NCBI RefSeq assembly: GCF_029953285.1
Contig: NZ_JASAOI010000040.1
Location: forward strand, 62,001-126,000
Reading direction: 5' to 3'
From: Yinghuangia seranimata
Lineage (GTDB): Bacteria > Actinomycetota > Actinomycetes > Streptomycetales > Streptomycetaceae
DNA: 64,000 bases
Numbering within the stretch: position 1 is the first letter of the stretch; each line of letters opens with the position of its first letter. Shown one piece after another: positions 8,779-17,391 of this stretch. The notes below the pieces were generated by a model. That model ran no database searches, was not told the origin of the DNA, and worked only from the letters and a program-made list of their open reading frames with translations. The position numbers and the translations under genes were made by a program.

Positions 8779-9745
8779 AGTGCACCCACTTCTTCTGCAG
8801 GCGGAACTGGATGAAGGTCATCAGCACGATGAAGCCGACCAGGACGAAGGCCACAGCCGCTCCGAACCCGATGTCGTGCTCGACGAAGGACTTCTGGAAG
8901 AAGAGGTACGGAATCGACCGGACCTTGGGCAGCGCCGGATTGCCGTTGCCGGCGGGGGCGTTCGGGGTGCTCATCATCATGTAGGCGAGATCGAACATCT
9001 GCAGCGAGTTGATCAGCGTCAGCACGGTGACGAAGAAGATGCTCGGCGTGAGCAGCGGCACGGTGATGCGCAGGAACGTCCGCACCGGTCCGGCGCCGTC
9101 CATCCGCGCGGCCTCGTAGTACTCGGCGGGTATCCCCTGGAGACCGGCCAGGAAGATCACCATGTTGTAGCCCAGCGACATCCAGATGCCGATCGCGGCC
9201 AGCGCGTACGGCGCGTAGGCCGGGTCGGAGGCCCAGTGCGGTCCCTGGATCCCCACCGTGGAGAGCAGGTAGTTCACCAGGCCGTAGTTCCCGTCGTACA
9301 TCCACCGCCACAGCATGGCCATGGCGACCGGCATGGTCACGGCGGGCAGGAAGAAGATCACCCGGTAGACGGAGCGGCCCCGCAGGTTCTGCTGGTTGAG
9401 CAGTGCGGCCAGCAGGATCGCGAGCGGTACGCCGACCAGCTGGATCCCGGTGTACACCAGCGTGTTGACCACCGCCTGGCCCACCGTCGGATCGTCGGCC
9501 AGCGCCTTGTAGTTGTCCGTGCCGGTCCAGGTGTGCCCGCCGAACGGGCCGGAGCTGGTGAAGCTGTAGTAGAAGGTCTGCGCGATGGGCCAGAGGTAGA
9601 AGACCCCCAGGCCGATGGTCATCGGCGCGACCATGAGGTAGGCCCAGGCGCGTTCGCGGCGGCGGCCGGGGCGCCGCCCGCGCCGGGTGGCGCGGGCGGC
9701 ACGGGCGGCACGGCCCGTGAATTGCTGAGCCGCTGTGCTGGTCAT
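8771..9745 (-). CDS. carbohydrate ABC transporter permease (MalF-type)
   Basis: This 324-residue permease begins with a basic, Arg-rich cytoplasmic N terminus, then about six membrane helices with the first near residue 34 (YLMVAPMTIGLGVFYLWP). The EAA motif reads EYYEAARMDGAGPVRTFLRI. It is the partner of the MalG-type protein at 7927-8778 and of the lipoprotein at 9750-11048, only four bases upstream. Together they form one import channel that needs an ATPase encoded elsewhere. Confidence 0.9.
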   Translation of the reverse strand: MTSTAAQQFTGRAARAARATRRGRRPGRRRERAWAYLMVAPMTIGLGVFYLWPIAQTFYYSFTSSGPFGGHTWTGTDNYKALADDPTVGQAVVNTLVYTGIQLVGVPLAILLAALLNQQNLRGRSVYRVIFFLPAVTMPVAMAMLWRWMYDGNYGLVNYLLSTVGIQGPHWASDPAYAPYALAAIGIWMSLGYNMVIFLAGLQGIPAEYYEAARMDGAGPVRTFLRITVPLLTPSIFFVTVLTLINSLQMFDLAYMMMSTPNAPAGNGNPALPKVRSIPYLFFQKSFVEHDIGFGAAVAFVLVGFIVLMTFIQFRLQKKWVHYA

Positions 9746-9749
9746 CGGG

Positions 9750-11048
9750 TCACTTTTCCTTGCTCAGCGCCGCGTTCATCAGACCGGCCATGGTCTTCGC
9801 GGCCGCCGTGAGATCGGCCTTGCCGTCCCAGGCGGAGGTGAATGTGGGTATCTCCTGGCTCATCCAGGCGGAGGTGTTCTTGGAGGCGGGGAACGGAACG
9901 GTGTACGGCAGCTCGTCCAGGAACGCCTTCAGGTGGAAGTCCGGAGCGGAGTCCACCCAGGCCTGCTGGGTGTTGTTGAAGGCCGGGATGACGCCGGCCT
10001 CCTTCGCCGTGATCTCCGCGGCCTCCTTGGACCCGAGGTAGGCGATGAAGGCGGCCGCCTCGTTCGGGTGCTTGGTCTTGGCGTAGGCGACGTTGGCCAG
10101 GCCGTGGATCACCACCGCCCGCTTGGCGCCCTGCGGCAGGACCGTGACGTCGATGTCCTTCTTCGCGGTGGACTGGGAGAACTCCAGGCTGTTCCAGCTG
10201 CCGCCGTAGTACATGGCGACCTTGCCCGACTCGAAGAACTGGCTCGGGAAGGTGTCGGTCATGGCCTTGACGTCCGGCGAGGATCCGTCCTTGATCAGGT
10301 CGGCCCAGAACTTGAGGCCCTCGATGGTCGCGGGCTGCTCGTAGCCCGAGGACGTCCCGTCGGCCGAGATGACCGAGCCGCCGGCCTGGAAGATGGTGTC
10401 GTAGAAGTTCTCCTGGTTGGCCAGCGGCGCCAGGATGCCGTACTGCTTCTTGGAGGCGTCGGTGAGCTTGCGGGCGGCGTCCCGGACCGTCTGCCACGTC
10501 CAGGTCTCGTCGGGGTACTTCACGCCCGCCGCGTCGAAGAGCTTCTTGTTGTACCAGAGCCCGACGGTGTCGAAGTCCTTCGGGACGCCGTACTGCGTCC
10601 CCTTGTACTTGTAGAGGTCGACCAGGCTCTGCGGGTAGTTGGAGAGGCTCGCGCCGTTGGCGGCGAGCTTGTCCGACAGCGGCAGCAGGATGCCGTTCGA
10701 CTCGTAGAGCTGGGCGTTGGGGCCGTTCATCCAGAACACGTCCGGCGCGCTGCCGCTGGTGGCGTCGGCCTGGAGCTTGGTCCAGTACTCCTTGTTCGCG
10801 GTGACCTGGATGTTCACCTTGATCGACGGGTGGGTCGCCTGGAAGGCGTCGATGATGTGCTGCATGGCCGGCTGCTGGGTCGCGTCCCAGATCCGGTAGG
10901 TGAGGTCGACCTCCTTGGCGCCGTCGGCACTGCTCTTCGAGTCGCTCGAACAGGCGGTGGCGCCGAGGGCCAGAGCGGTGGCCGCCGTGAGTGCCGCCCA
11001 GCGTCTGCCGTGCTGACCGGTACGTCCCTTGCTACGCCGAATGTGCAT
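9750..11048 (-). CDS. sugar-binding lipoprotein of ABC importer
   Basis: This is a 432-residue family 1 extracellular solute-binding protein. The signal peptide has an Arg pair (HGRRWAALTA), a hydrophobic core and a lipobox ending in ATAC, so it should be lipid-anchored outside the membrane. The mature part has the two-lobe features of sugar-binding proteins (for example DVFWMNGPNAQLYESNG and YYGGSWNSLEF). It heads the seven-gene minus-strand operon. A copy of the TCAGATCTA motif lies 38-52 bases before its start codon, shared with the AGE and secreted-protein genes at 29.5 kb. The ligand is not determined. Confidence 0.9.
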   Translation of the reverse strand: MHIRRSKGRTGQHGRRWAALTAATALALGATACSSDSKSSADGAKEVDLTYRIWDATQQPAMQHIIDAFQATHPSIKVNIQVTANKEYWTKLQADATSGSAPDVFWMNGPNAQLYESNGILLPLSDKLAANGASLSNYPQSLVDLYKYKGTQYGVPKDFDTVGLWYNKKLFDAAGVKYPDETWTWQTVRDAARKLTDASKKQYGILAPLANQENFYDTIFQAGGSVISADGTSSGYEQPATIEGLKFWADLIKDGSSPDVKAMTDTFPSQFFESGKVAMYYGGSWNSLEFSQSTAKKDIDVTVLPQGAKRAVVIHGLANVAYAKTKHPNEAAAFIAYLGSKEAAEITAKEAGVIPAFNNTQQAWVDSAPDFHLKAFLDELPYTVPFPASKNTSAWMSQEIPTFTSAWDGKADLTAAAKTMAGLMNAALSKEK

Positions 11049-11331
11049 TGGAACATCCCATCCGTAGTGCGCGTGTGGTTACGCGATATAGATCTGATAC
11101 ATCTCGGCCGCATCTGGGCTGGATCTACGGAGTTTTGCTGTGTCATGTGTGGCGAGGCGGCCATCCAGAACGGGTGCCGACGCGAGAAGCGGGCGAATCA
11201 GCCCAGCTGAGATACGGAGAGTCTGGAGTCGTCGGACCGTGGCGTCAAGAGTTTGGTTATGATTCACTGAGCACGCACCGCTTGATAAATATGAAACATC
11301 TAGAGCCGACAGGCGCGAAGACGCGCGTCGA
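11049..11331. promoter_or_regulatory. divergent promoter region with operator motif (11087-11099)
   Basis: This 283-base gap separates the importer operon and the second FadR-type regulator and is noticeably AT-richer than its surroundings. It contains TATAGATCTGATA at 11087-11099, which includes an exact reverse-complement copy of the TCAGATCTA motif found twice near 29.6-29.7 kb. The wider segment AGATCTGATACATCT has AGAT/ATCT arms. It is the likely binding site of the regulator encoded at 11332. Confidence 0.6.
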
Positions 11332-12126
11332 GTGACGGCAAGAGCGAAGGGGAGGGCCGTGGCCCGCTCAGAGAACAGATCCGCGACCGCGGGGGCGGAT
11401 GGTGCCTACCGCCCTGGCTACGAGGTCGCGGCCGAACGCATCCTCGAGTACGTCGTCAGCGCGGGACTTCAACCCGGCGCGCGGCTGCCCACGGAGAAGG
11501 ACCTCGCCGACGAGGTGCAGATGAGTCGGACGGTGGTCCGGGAGGCGGTGAAGATCCTCTCCGCCATCGGGCGGTTGTCCGTGCAGAAGGGCCGCGGCAT
11601 CTACGTGGCCGAGCCCGAGCAGCCCTCCTGGCAGACGTCGCTGACCACGTTCCTCCCCGCAGACCTGCGGCAGGTCGACGAACTGTTCGAATTCCGTCAG
11701 CACCTGGAGACCACCGCCGCCGGCCTGGCCGCGCGGCGAGCCACCCCGGCTCAGGTCAAGGCGGTACGCGAAGCCGCCCGGCAGTCCACCGCGGCGGCGC
11801 AGCAGGACGACATCGACGCCTTCACGTCCGCCGACGACGCCTTCCACGTCGGAATCGCGGAGGCGGCGGCCAACATGTTCTTCGCCTCCACCGTCAACGA
11901 CGTGCGGCGCCTGCAGCGCCAGACCACCGCCATCGGACTGGCCGGGGTCGCGGGCGGGTCGCTGCTGGTGGCCGCGGAGCAGCACGAGGCGATCGCCGCC
12001 GCCATCGCCGCCGGCGAGCCGGCCCGCGCCGAGGCGCTGATGACCGAGCACATTTGCATGACCGCCGAGCAGTTCCAGCGGGAGATCTGGCGTCGCGTCG
12101 TACCCGACAGCGACACCGACTCCTGA
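11332..12126 (+). CDS. FadR-family (GntR/FCD) transcriptional regulator of the sugar operon
   Basis: This protein of up to 264 residues has a winged helix at about residues 30-100 (PGARLPTEKDLADEVQMSRT, then VVREAVKILSAIGRL) followed by an FCD domain (DDAFHVGIAEAAANMF, EQHEAIAAAI). The start is uncertain: GTG at 11332 gives the full frame, while GTG at 11359 follows AAGGGG and would remove nine residues. It is divergent from the seven-gene importer/catabolic operon and followed 30 bases later by the dehydratase-like gene, so it is the obvious local regulator. FCD regulators of this kind usually sense sugar acids or keto acids, so a pathway acid is the likely inducer. Confidence 0.88.
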   Translation: MTARAKGRAVARSENRSATAGADGAYRPGYEVAAERILEYVVSAGLQPGARLPTEKDLADEVQMSRTVVREAVKILSAIGRLSVQKGRGIYVAEPEQPSWQTSLTTFLPADLRQVDELFEFRQHLETTAAGLAARRATPAQVKAVREAARQSTAAAQQDDIDAFTSADDAFHVGIAEAAANMFFASTVNDVRRLQRQTTAIGLAGVAGGSLLVAAEQHEAIAAAIAAGEPARAEALMTEHICMTAEQFQREIWRRVVPDSDTDS

Positions 12127-12156
12127 GCCCCGTCGTCCAGCACCGAAGGACAACCC

Positions 12157-13200
12157 GTGCGAATTACCGATGTGACCATCGAGTTGGTGGACCTGCCCGC
12201 CCAGCCGCCGTTCCGGTGGCGCGCCGGGCTTCCGGGCTCGGAGCCCGCGGTGGTGGGCGGCATCCTCCGCGTCCACACCGACGAGGGCCTGGTGGGCGAG
12301 GCGCACACGAGGCGCGGAGTGATCGTCGCCGACCTGGTCGCCCGTCGCATCCGCGAGGACCTCGTCGGCCGCGACCCCCTGGCGCGCGAGCTGTTGTGGG
12401 AGCGGCTGTGGGAGCTGGACCGGATCGAGGAGTTTCCGATCTATGCCCTCGGTCTGGTGGACGTGGCGTTGTGGGACCTGGCGGGCAAGGCGACCGCGCA
12501 ACCGGTTCACCGGCTGCTGGGCACCTACCGCGAGGCCATCCCGGCGTACGCGAGCACGGTCACCTTCGGCAGCGTCGAGGAGTACCTCGACGTCGCCACC
12601 CAGTGCCTGGAGTTGGGCTATGTCGGCATCAAGCTCCACGCCTGGGGCAACCCGGCGGCGGACGCGGACCTGTGCCGGAAGCTGCGGGAACACGTCGGTC
12701 CCGACGTTCCGCTGATGTACGACGGTTCGGCGGGATTCGACCTCGCCGACTCCATCGCTCTCGGTCACGTGCTCGCCGAAGCGGGCTACATCTGGTACGA
12801 GGAACCGATGCGCGAGTTCAGCGTGACCGCCTACCGCCGACTGGCCGAACGGGTCGCGGTCCCGCTGCTGGTCGCGGAGACCTCCGACGGCGCGCACATG
12901 AACACCGGCGACTTCATCGCGGCCGGCGCGGCGGGCGGGGTCAGGACCAGTGCGCAGTACAAGGGCGGCATCACCGGGGCGATGCGCATCGCGCATCTGG
13001 CCGACAGCTACCAGCTCAGGGCCGAAGTACACGGCAGCGGAGTGGTCAACGCCCATCTGTGCATGGCGATCCCCAACACCACGTACTACGAGTCCCTGGT
13101 CTACACAAACCCCGTGGTGCGCGAACCGTCTGTAGGCGCCGACGGTCTGGTGCAGGCCCCCACTGCCCCCGGCGTCGGGTTCGACCAGCCTGGCTGGTGA
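12157..13200 (+). CDS. enolase-superfamily (mandelate racemase-like) sugar-acid dehydratase candidate
   Basis: This 347-residue protein has an N-terminal capping domain and a TIM barrel. Metal ligands are Asp189 (MYDGS), Glu215 (YEEP) and Glu241 (VAETS). The usual KxK base motif is KLH (Lys159, His161). His292 (VHGSG) is present, but the Asp that normally pairs with it, five residues before the GGIT motif, is Ser265. By position in the gene set it should be the L-fuconate or L-rhamnonate dehydratase, the only missing step of the pathway, but the altered active site leaves room for a cycloisomerase or epimerase. GTG start after GAAGGA; the mutarotase gene follows 67 bases on. Confidence 0.78.
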   Translation: MRITDVTIELVDLPAQPPFRWRAGLPGSEPAVVGGILRVHTDEGLVGEAHTRRGVIVADLVARRIREDLVGRDPLARELLWERLWELDRIEEFPIYALGLVDVALWDLAGKATAQPVHRLLGTYREAIPAYASTVTFGSVEEYLDVATQCLELGYVGIKLHAWGNPAADADLCRKLREHVGPDVPLMYDGSAGFDLADSIALGHVLAEAGYIWYEEPMREFSVTAYRRLAERVAVPLLVAETSDGAHMNTGDFIAAGAAGGVRTSAQYKGGITGAMRIAHLADSYQLRAEVHGSGVVNAHLCMAIPNTTYYESLVYTNPVVREPSVGADGLVQAPTAPGVGFDQPGW

Positions 13201-13267
13201 CCGACTCCCGCCGGCCCTCCCTGGCGGGGCCGGCGGGCCCTCCCACTCCCGCAGAAGGAGACGCGCC

Positions 13268-13597
13268 ATGCCCGTCCAACGCTATGCAGCGGTCATCCGC
13301 CTGCGTCCCGAGCTGGAAGCCGGGTACCGCGCCCTGCACGCTGCACCTTGGCCCGAGGTCCTGGCGACGCTCCGCCGCGCCAACATCCGCAACTACTCGA
13401 TCTTCCTGCGCGACGGCCTGCTCTTCAGCTACCTGGAGTACACCGGCGAGGACTTCGCCGCCGACACGGCGTCGATCGCGCAATGCCCGGTCACCCGCGA
13501 GTGGTGGGCCCGTACCGACCCCTGCCAGCAGCCGTTGGACAGTGCCGCCGAAGGCGAGCACTGGGCGCCGGCCGAAGAGGTCTTCCATCTCGCGTAG
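13268..13597 (+). CDS. L-rhamnose/L-fucose mutarotase-like protein (RhaM family)
   Basis: This 109-residue ferredoxin-like dimeric protein is the normal length for RhaM. Family features visible are RLRPELEAGYRALHAAPWPEV with the catalytic-type His near residue 25, the NIRNYSIFL strand, and the TREWWARTDPCQQPL tryptophan pair. RhaM enzymes interconvert alpha and beta anomers of 6-deoxyhexoses and feed the correct anomer to the C1 dehydrogenase. The ATG follows AGAAGGAGACGC. Its presence is the best single indication that the island's substrate is a 6-deoxyhexose. Confidence 0.88.
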   Translation: MPVQRYAAVIRLRPELEAGYRALHAAPWPEVLATLRRANIRNYSIFLRDGLLFSYLEYTGEDFAADTASIAQCPVTREWWARTDPCQQPLDSAAEGEHWAPAEEVFHLA

Positions 13598-13694
13598 TCC
13601 GGACCCGGGTCGCCCGTCGTCCCGCCACCCGCGGTGAGCCGTCGCAGGCTCCCGTACGCCTTCGCTCTCATCGACCACGAACCGAGGAGGGGCC

Positions 13695-14570
13695 ATGAGC
13701 CACGTCGAACACGAGATCGCCGAACAACCCGAGTGCTGGCGGCGGGTGTTGGAAGCGGCCCCGGCGGGCCTGCCGGAGCACGGCGAACGCGTGGCCGTCA
13801 TCGGCTGCGGTACCTCTCTCTACATCGCCCAGGCGTACGCGTCGCTGCGCGAGTCGGCCGGACTGGGCGAAACGGACGCCTTCGCGGCGTCCGAGTTCCC
13901 CGCCGCCCGCGACTACGACCGCGTGCTCGCCATCAGCCGATCGGGCACCACGACCGAGGTCCTCGCCGCGCTCGGCCGCACCGAGCACACCCGTACAGTC
14001 GCGATCACCGCGGACCTGGACACGCCGATAACCCCGGCCGCGGACATCGTGGTCGACCTGACGTTCGCGGACGAGAAGTCCGTGGTGCAGACGCGGTTCG
14101 CCACCACCTGCCTGGCCCTGCTGCGCGGCCACCTGGGCCTCGTCCCGACCGACCTTGCAGAACAGGCCGAGCGCGCACTCGCCGCCCCGTTGCCGGAAGG
14201 GGCCACCGAGGCACGGCAGTTCACGTTCCTCGGTACGGGTTGGACGGCGGGCCTCGCGCACGAGGCGGCGCTCAAGGTCCGCGAGGCGTCCGGCTCCTGG
14301 GCCGAGTCGTACCCGGCGATGGAGTACCGGCACGGCCCGATCAGCGTGGCCGGGCCCGACAGCCTGGTCTGGTTCCTCGGCGAGCCGCCGGCGGGTCTGG
14401 TGGGCCAGGTCCGGCAGACCACCGGTGCCGCGGTCTCGGTCTCGTCCCTCGACCCGATGGCGGACCTGATCCGAGCGCAGCGCCTGGCGGTCGAACTCGC
14501 CAAAGCCCGCGGCCTGGACCCCGACCGGCCCCGCAACCTGACCCGCTCGATCGTCCTGACAGGGCCGTGA
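13695..14570 (+). CDS. SIS-domain sugar-phosphate isomerase/deaminase (AgaS/GlmS-like)
   Basis: This 291-residue protein has two SIS domains. The first shows VIGCGTSLYIAQAY and the ISRSGTTTEV phosphate loop, the second FLGTGWTAGLAHEAALK and ESYPAMEYRHGP. Such proteins isomerise or deaminate amino-sugar or ketose phosphates, AgaS for example acting on galactosamine-6-phosphate to give tagatose-6-phosphate. It starts a four-gene operon (SIS, ROK kinase, PfkB kinase, class II aldolase) whose order reproduces an amino-sugar to tagatose-6-phosphate to triose route. AGGAGG precedes the start. No deacetylase gene is present nearby, so the exact sugar is uncertain. Confidence 0.85.
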   Translation: MSHVEHEIAEQPECWRRVLEAAPAGLPEHGERVAVIGCGTSLYIAQAYASLRESAGLGETDAFAASEFPAARDYDRVLAISRSGTTTEVLAALGRTEHTRTVAITADLDTPITPAADIVVDLTFADEKSVVQTRFATTCLALLRGHLGLVPTDLAEQAERALAAPLPEGATEARQFTFLGTGWTAGLAHEAALKVREASGSWAESYPAMEYRHGPISVAGPDSLVWFLGEPPAGLVGQVRQTTGAAVSVSSLDPMADLIRAQRLAVELAKARGLDPDRPRNLTRSIVLTGP

Positions 14571-15478
14571 CCGTGCCGAGAGTGATAGCCCTCGACGTCG
14601 GCGGCACGTTCATCAAGGCCGGTGTGGCCGGGCCGGACGGCAGCCTCCACAACGTCGAACGGTGGCCCACCCGCGCCGAACTCGGACCTGAGGCGGTCCT
14701 GGAGGCGACGCTGGACCGCGCCGCCCGACTTGCTGCGCGATACCGGCCGGCCGCCGTCGGCATCGTGGTACCCGGAGTCGTCGACGAGGGGTCGGGGACC
14801 GCGGTTCTCGCCGCGAACCTTGGTTGGCGGCAGGTTCCGGTGCGCAAGACGTTCGCCGAGCGCCTGCGGCTGCCGGTCGCCGTCAGCCACGACGTACGGG
14901 CCGGCGGTGTCGCCGAGGCACGGGTCGGCGCCGGCCGTGACAGCCGCGCCTTCCTGTTCGTCCCGGTCGGCACCGGGATCGCGGCCGCGGTCATGGTTGA
15001 CGGGGAACCGTTGCCCGGCACGCACCACCGTGCCGGCGAACTCGGCCACCTGGTGATCAGGCCCGGGGGGCCTCAGTGCCCCTGCGGCGCCAGGGGCTGC
15101 CTGGAAACCATCGCGTCGGCCACCGCCGTCGCGCGGCGCTACGCCGAGGCCACCGGGCAGAGCGGCGTGACCGCGAAGGACGTCGCCGCGCGCGTCGCCA
15201 CAGGTGACCCGACCGCGGTACGGGTCTGGCACGAGGCTGTGGAGGCCCTCGCCGACGGACTCGCCTCCGCGATCGCTCTTTTCGATCCCGAACGTGTCGT
15301 GATCGGCGGCGGTCTCGCTCGGGCCAGCGAGGCATATCTTGCGCCCGTGCGGTCGGCGGTCCGCGCGCGCCTCGGTCTCTCGACGGAACCGTGCATCGTC
15401 CCGGCCCGGCTCGGGGACGACGCGGGCTGCCAGGGCGCCGCGTTCCTCGCCCACGACCTGCTGGGGAGGGCGGCGTGA
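14567..15478 (+). CDS. ROK-family sugar kinase
   Basis: This 303-residue kinase has the phosphate-binding DVGGTFIKAG motif at the N terminus, the substrate-binding GELGH sequence, and the ROK zinc motif CPCGARGCLE. The GTG at 14567 overlaps the stop of the SIS gene (GTGA). ROK kinases phosphorylate hexoses and N-acetylhexosamines at C6. In this operon it would supply the hexosamine-6-phosphate used by the SIS enzyme. Unlike the ROK regulator at 17392 it has no helix-turn-helix and keeps its zinc site, so it should be an active enzyme. Confidence 0.9.
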   Translation: MTVPRVIALDVGGTFIKAGVAGPDGSLHNVERWPTRAELGPEAVLEATLDRAARLAARYRPAAVGIVVPGVVDEGSGTAVLAANLGWRQVPVRKTFAERLRLPVAVSHDVRAGGVAEARVGAGRDSRAFLFVPVGTGIAAAVMVDGEPLPGTHHRAGELGHLVIRPGGPQCPCGARGCLETIASATAVARRYAEATGQSGVTAKDVAARVATGDPTAVRVWHEAVEALADGLASAIALFDPERVVIGGGLARASEAYLAPVRSAVRARLGLSTEPCIVPARLGDDAGCQGAAFLAHDLLGRAA

Positions 15479-16410
15479 TCCTCACCGTCACGCTCAACAC
15501 CGCGCTCGACATCACCCACAGCCTGGCCGCGCTGCGCCCGTTCGCCGCGAACCGCCCGCACACGGTGGCGCAGCGCGCCGGTGGCAAGGGCGTCAACGTC
15601 TCACGCGTGCTCCACGCCCTGGGGCAGGAGACGGAAGCGACCGGCCTCGTCGGCGGCCTCACCGGGGTCGCGGTGCGCGGCGACCTCGAGGCGTCCGGGC
15701 TGACGGACCGCATGCTCCGGATCGACGCCGAGACCAGGCGCACAGTCGCCGTGGTCGACGACGGCGTCGGCGACACGACGACGCTGCTGGAGCCCGGGCC
15801 CGTGGTCGGTCCGCAGGAGTGGACGGCCTTCCTGGAACACTTCGAGGCGCTCCTTCGCGGGGCCGCGGCCGTCGTGCTGTCCGGAAGCCTCCCGCGCGGC
15901 GTGCCTTCCGACGCCTATGCAGTGCTCGTGCGGATGGCGCACGACCACGACCTGCCGACGGTGGTGGACACCGAAGGCGAGGCGCTACGCGCCGCGTTGA
16001 CAGCGCGCCCCGAACTGGTCAAACCGAATCAGGACGAGCTGGCCGCCACCACAGGGCTCACCGATCCCGTAGCCGCCGCCCGGTCGCTGCGAGCCGACGG
16101 AGCGGGCACCGTAGTGGCCTCGCTCGGAGCCCGCGGTCTCATCGCGCTGACCCCACAAGGCGATTGGCACGCCTACCCGCCCAGGCGGCTGATCGGCAAT
16201 CCCACCGGAGCGGGTGACGCCGCGGTGGCCGCACTTGCCCTCGGCATGGTCGCCGGCACGCCCTGGCGGGAGCGGCTGGCTGAGGCGGTCGCGCTCTCCG
16301 CCGCCGCCGTCGCGGCCCCGTTGGCCGGCGACGTCGATCTCGCCGTCCACCGCCGTCTGCGTCCTTTGGTACACGTCGAACCCTTGAGGAGTCTGACCGC
16401 ATGCCCCTGA
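15475..16410 (+). CDS. PfkB-family sugar-phosphate kinase (tagatose-6-phosphate/1-phosphofructokinase type)
   Basis: This 311-residue ribokinase-fold protein starts with the characteristic VTLNTALDITH strand of the FruK/LacC group. It has the GGKGVNVSRVLHALG sugar-binding signature, the LSGSLPRGV segment and the C-terminal GNPTGAGDA motif with the catalytic Asp. The GTG start overlaps the kinase stop upstream (GTGA). The next gene, a class II aldolase, overlaps its 3' end by ten bases. With that aldolase it would phosphorylate tagatose-6-phosphate to the 1,6-bisphosphate; a fructose-1-phosphate kinase role cannot be excluded. Confidence 0.88.
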   Translation: MILTVTLNTALDITHSLAALRPFAANRPHTVAQRAGGKGVNVSRVLHALGQETEATGLVGGLTGVAVRGDLEASGLTDRMLRIDAETRRTVAVVDDGVGDTTTLLEPGPVVGPQEWTAFLEHFEALLRGAAAVVLSGSLPRGVPSDAYAVLVRMAHDHDLPTVVDTEGEALRAALTARPELVKPNQDELAATTGLTDPVAAARSLRADGAGTVVASLGARGLIALTPQGDWHAYPPRRLIGNPTGAGDAAVAALALGMVAGTPWRERLAEAVALSAAAVAAPLAGDVDLAVHRRLRPLVHVEPLRSLTACP

Positions 16411-17237
16411 CCGGAACCGGGGACGTCGTCGCCGCCGCGCGCGCCGCCGGCCACGGCGTCGCCGCCTTCAACGTCATCCAGCTGGAGCACGCCCAGGCGA
16501 TAGTCGCGGGCGCGGAGGCGGCCGGATCGCCCGTGGTTCTCCAGATCAGTGAGAACGCGGTTCGCTATCACGGGGCCCTGGCGCCCGTCGGTCTCGCGGT
16601 CCTGGCGGCGGCCCGCGCCGCGAACGTGCCCGTCGCGGTCCACCTCGACCATGCCACGTCGGCCGAACTCGTTGATGAGGCAGTCGAGTTGGGCTTCGGG
16701 TCAGTGATGTTCGACGCCTCGGCCACGGAGTACGAGAAGAATGTCCGGGCCACCGCCGACGTGGTGGCCCGGTGCCACGCGGCCGGCGTCTGGGTGGAGG
16801 CCGAGCTCGGCGAGGTCGGCGGCAAGGACGGCGTGCACGCGCCCGGCGCCCGTACCGACCCGGCGGAGGCCGCCGCGTTCGTCGCCGCGACCGGAGTCGA
16901 CGCGCTCGCCGTCGCGGTCGGCAGCTCGCACGCCATGACGACGCGCGACGCGCGGCTCGACTTCGGGCTGATCGCCGCTCTGCACGCGGCCGTTCCGGTC
17001 CCTCTGGTCCTGCACGGCTCCTCGGGTGTGGCCGACCGGGACCTGGCCCGCGCCGTGGAGGCCGGCATGACCAAGATCAACATGGCCACCCATCTCAACC
17101 GCGTGTTCACCAACGCCGTTCGGAGGGCTCTGGCCGACGACGGAAACCTCGTCGACACGCGTCGCTACCTCGGCGCCGGCCGCCTGGCCGTCGGCACCGA
17201 GGTGACCCGGCTGATCGCCGTTCTGCGGGCCGCGTAA
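16401..17237 (+). CDS. class II (zinc) ketose-bisphosphate aldolase, tagatose-bisphosphate type
   Basis: This 278-residue aldolase has the zinc ligands in HLDHATSAELV, the conserved GFGSVMFDAS strand, the flexible-loop Glu of WVEAELGEVGG, VGSSHAM and the LHGSSGV phosphate loop. The length fits the KbaY/GatY/FbaA class. It ends the four-gene operon and would cleave tagatose-1,6-bisphosphate (or fructose-1,6-bisphosphate) to two triose phosphates. A long hairpin at 17256-17299 follows as terminator. Confidence 0.9.
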   Translation: MPLTGTGDVVAAARAAGHGVAAFNVIQLEHAQAIVAGAEAAGSPVVLQISENAVRYHGALAPVGLAVLAAARAANVPVAVHLDHATSAELVDEAVELGFGSVMFDASATEYEKNVRATADVVARCHAAGVWVEAELGEVGGKDGVHAPGARTDPAEAAAFVAATGVDALAVAVGSSHAMTTRDARLDFGLIAALHAAVPVPLVLHGSSGVADRDLARAVEAGMTKINMATHLNRVFTNAVRRALADDGNLVDTRRYLGAGRLAVGTEVTRLIAVLRAA

Positions 17238-17255
17238 GCGGGCCGACCCCCAGCC

Positions 17256-17299
17256 CCCGGTCGGGTCCGCAGTTGCCCTGGCTGCGCGACCCGACCGGG
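17256..17299. terminator. bidirectional hairpin terminator
   Basis: An 11- to 12-base perfect stem (CCGGTCGGGTC against GACCCGACCGG) encloses an inner five-base stem (CGCAG/CTGCG). It lies between the convergent aldolase and ROK-regulator genes, so it can serve both. Confidence 0.75.
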
Positions 17300-17391
17300 C
17301 CCAACCTCTGCGAGTGTCCGGAACAACCGAGGAGTCCCAGGTGCCACGAGCCCCGCACCCGACCGGAGCCGGCGGGCGCCCCGCCGCGGGT

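Noticed and set aside
4900-8814. A 1304-codon + strand open frame
   Set aside because: It is antisense to four well-supported minus-strand genes with clear motifs; long antisense frames are common in DNA of this GC content.
7927-11048. Missing ATPase as a sign of a broken importer
   Set aside because: Actinomycete sugar importers commonly lack their own ATPase and share MsiK, so absence from the operon is normal.
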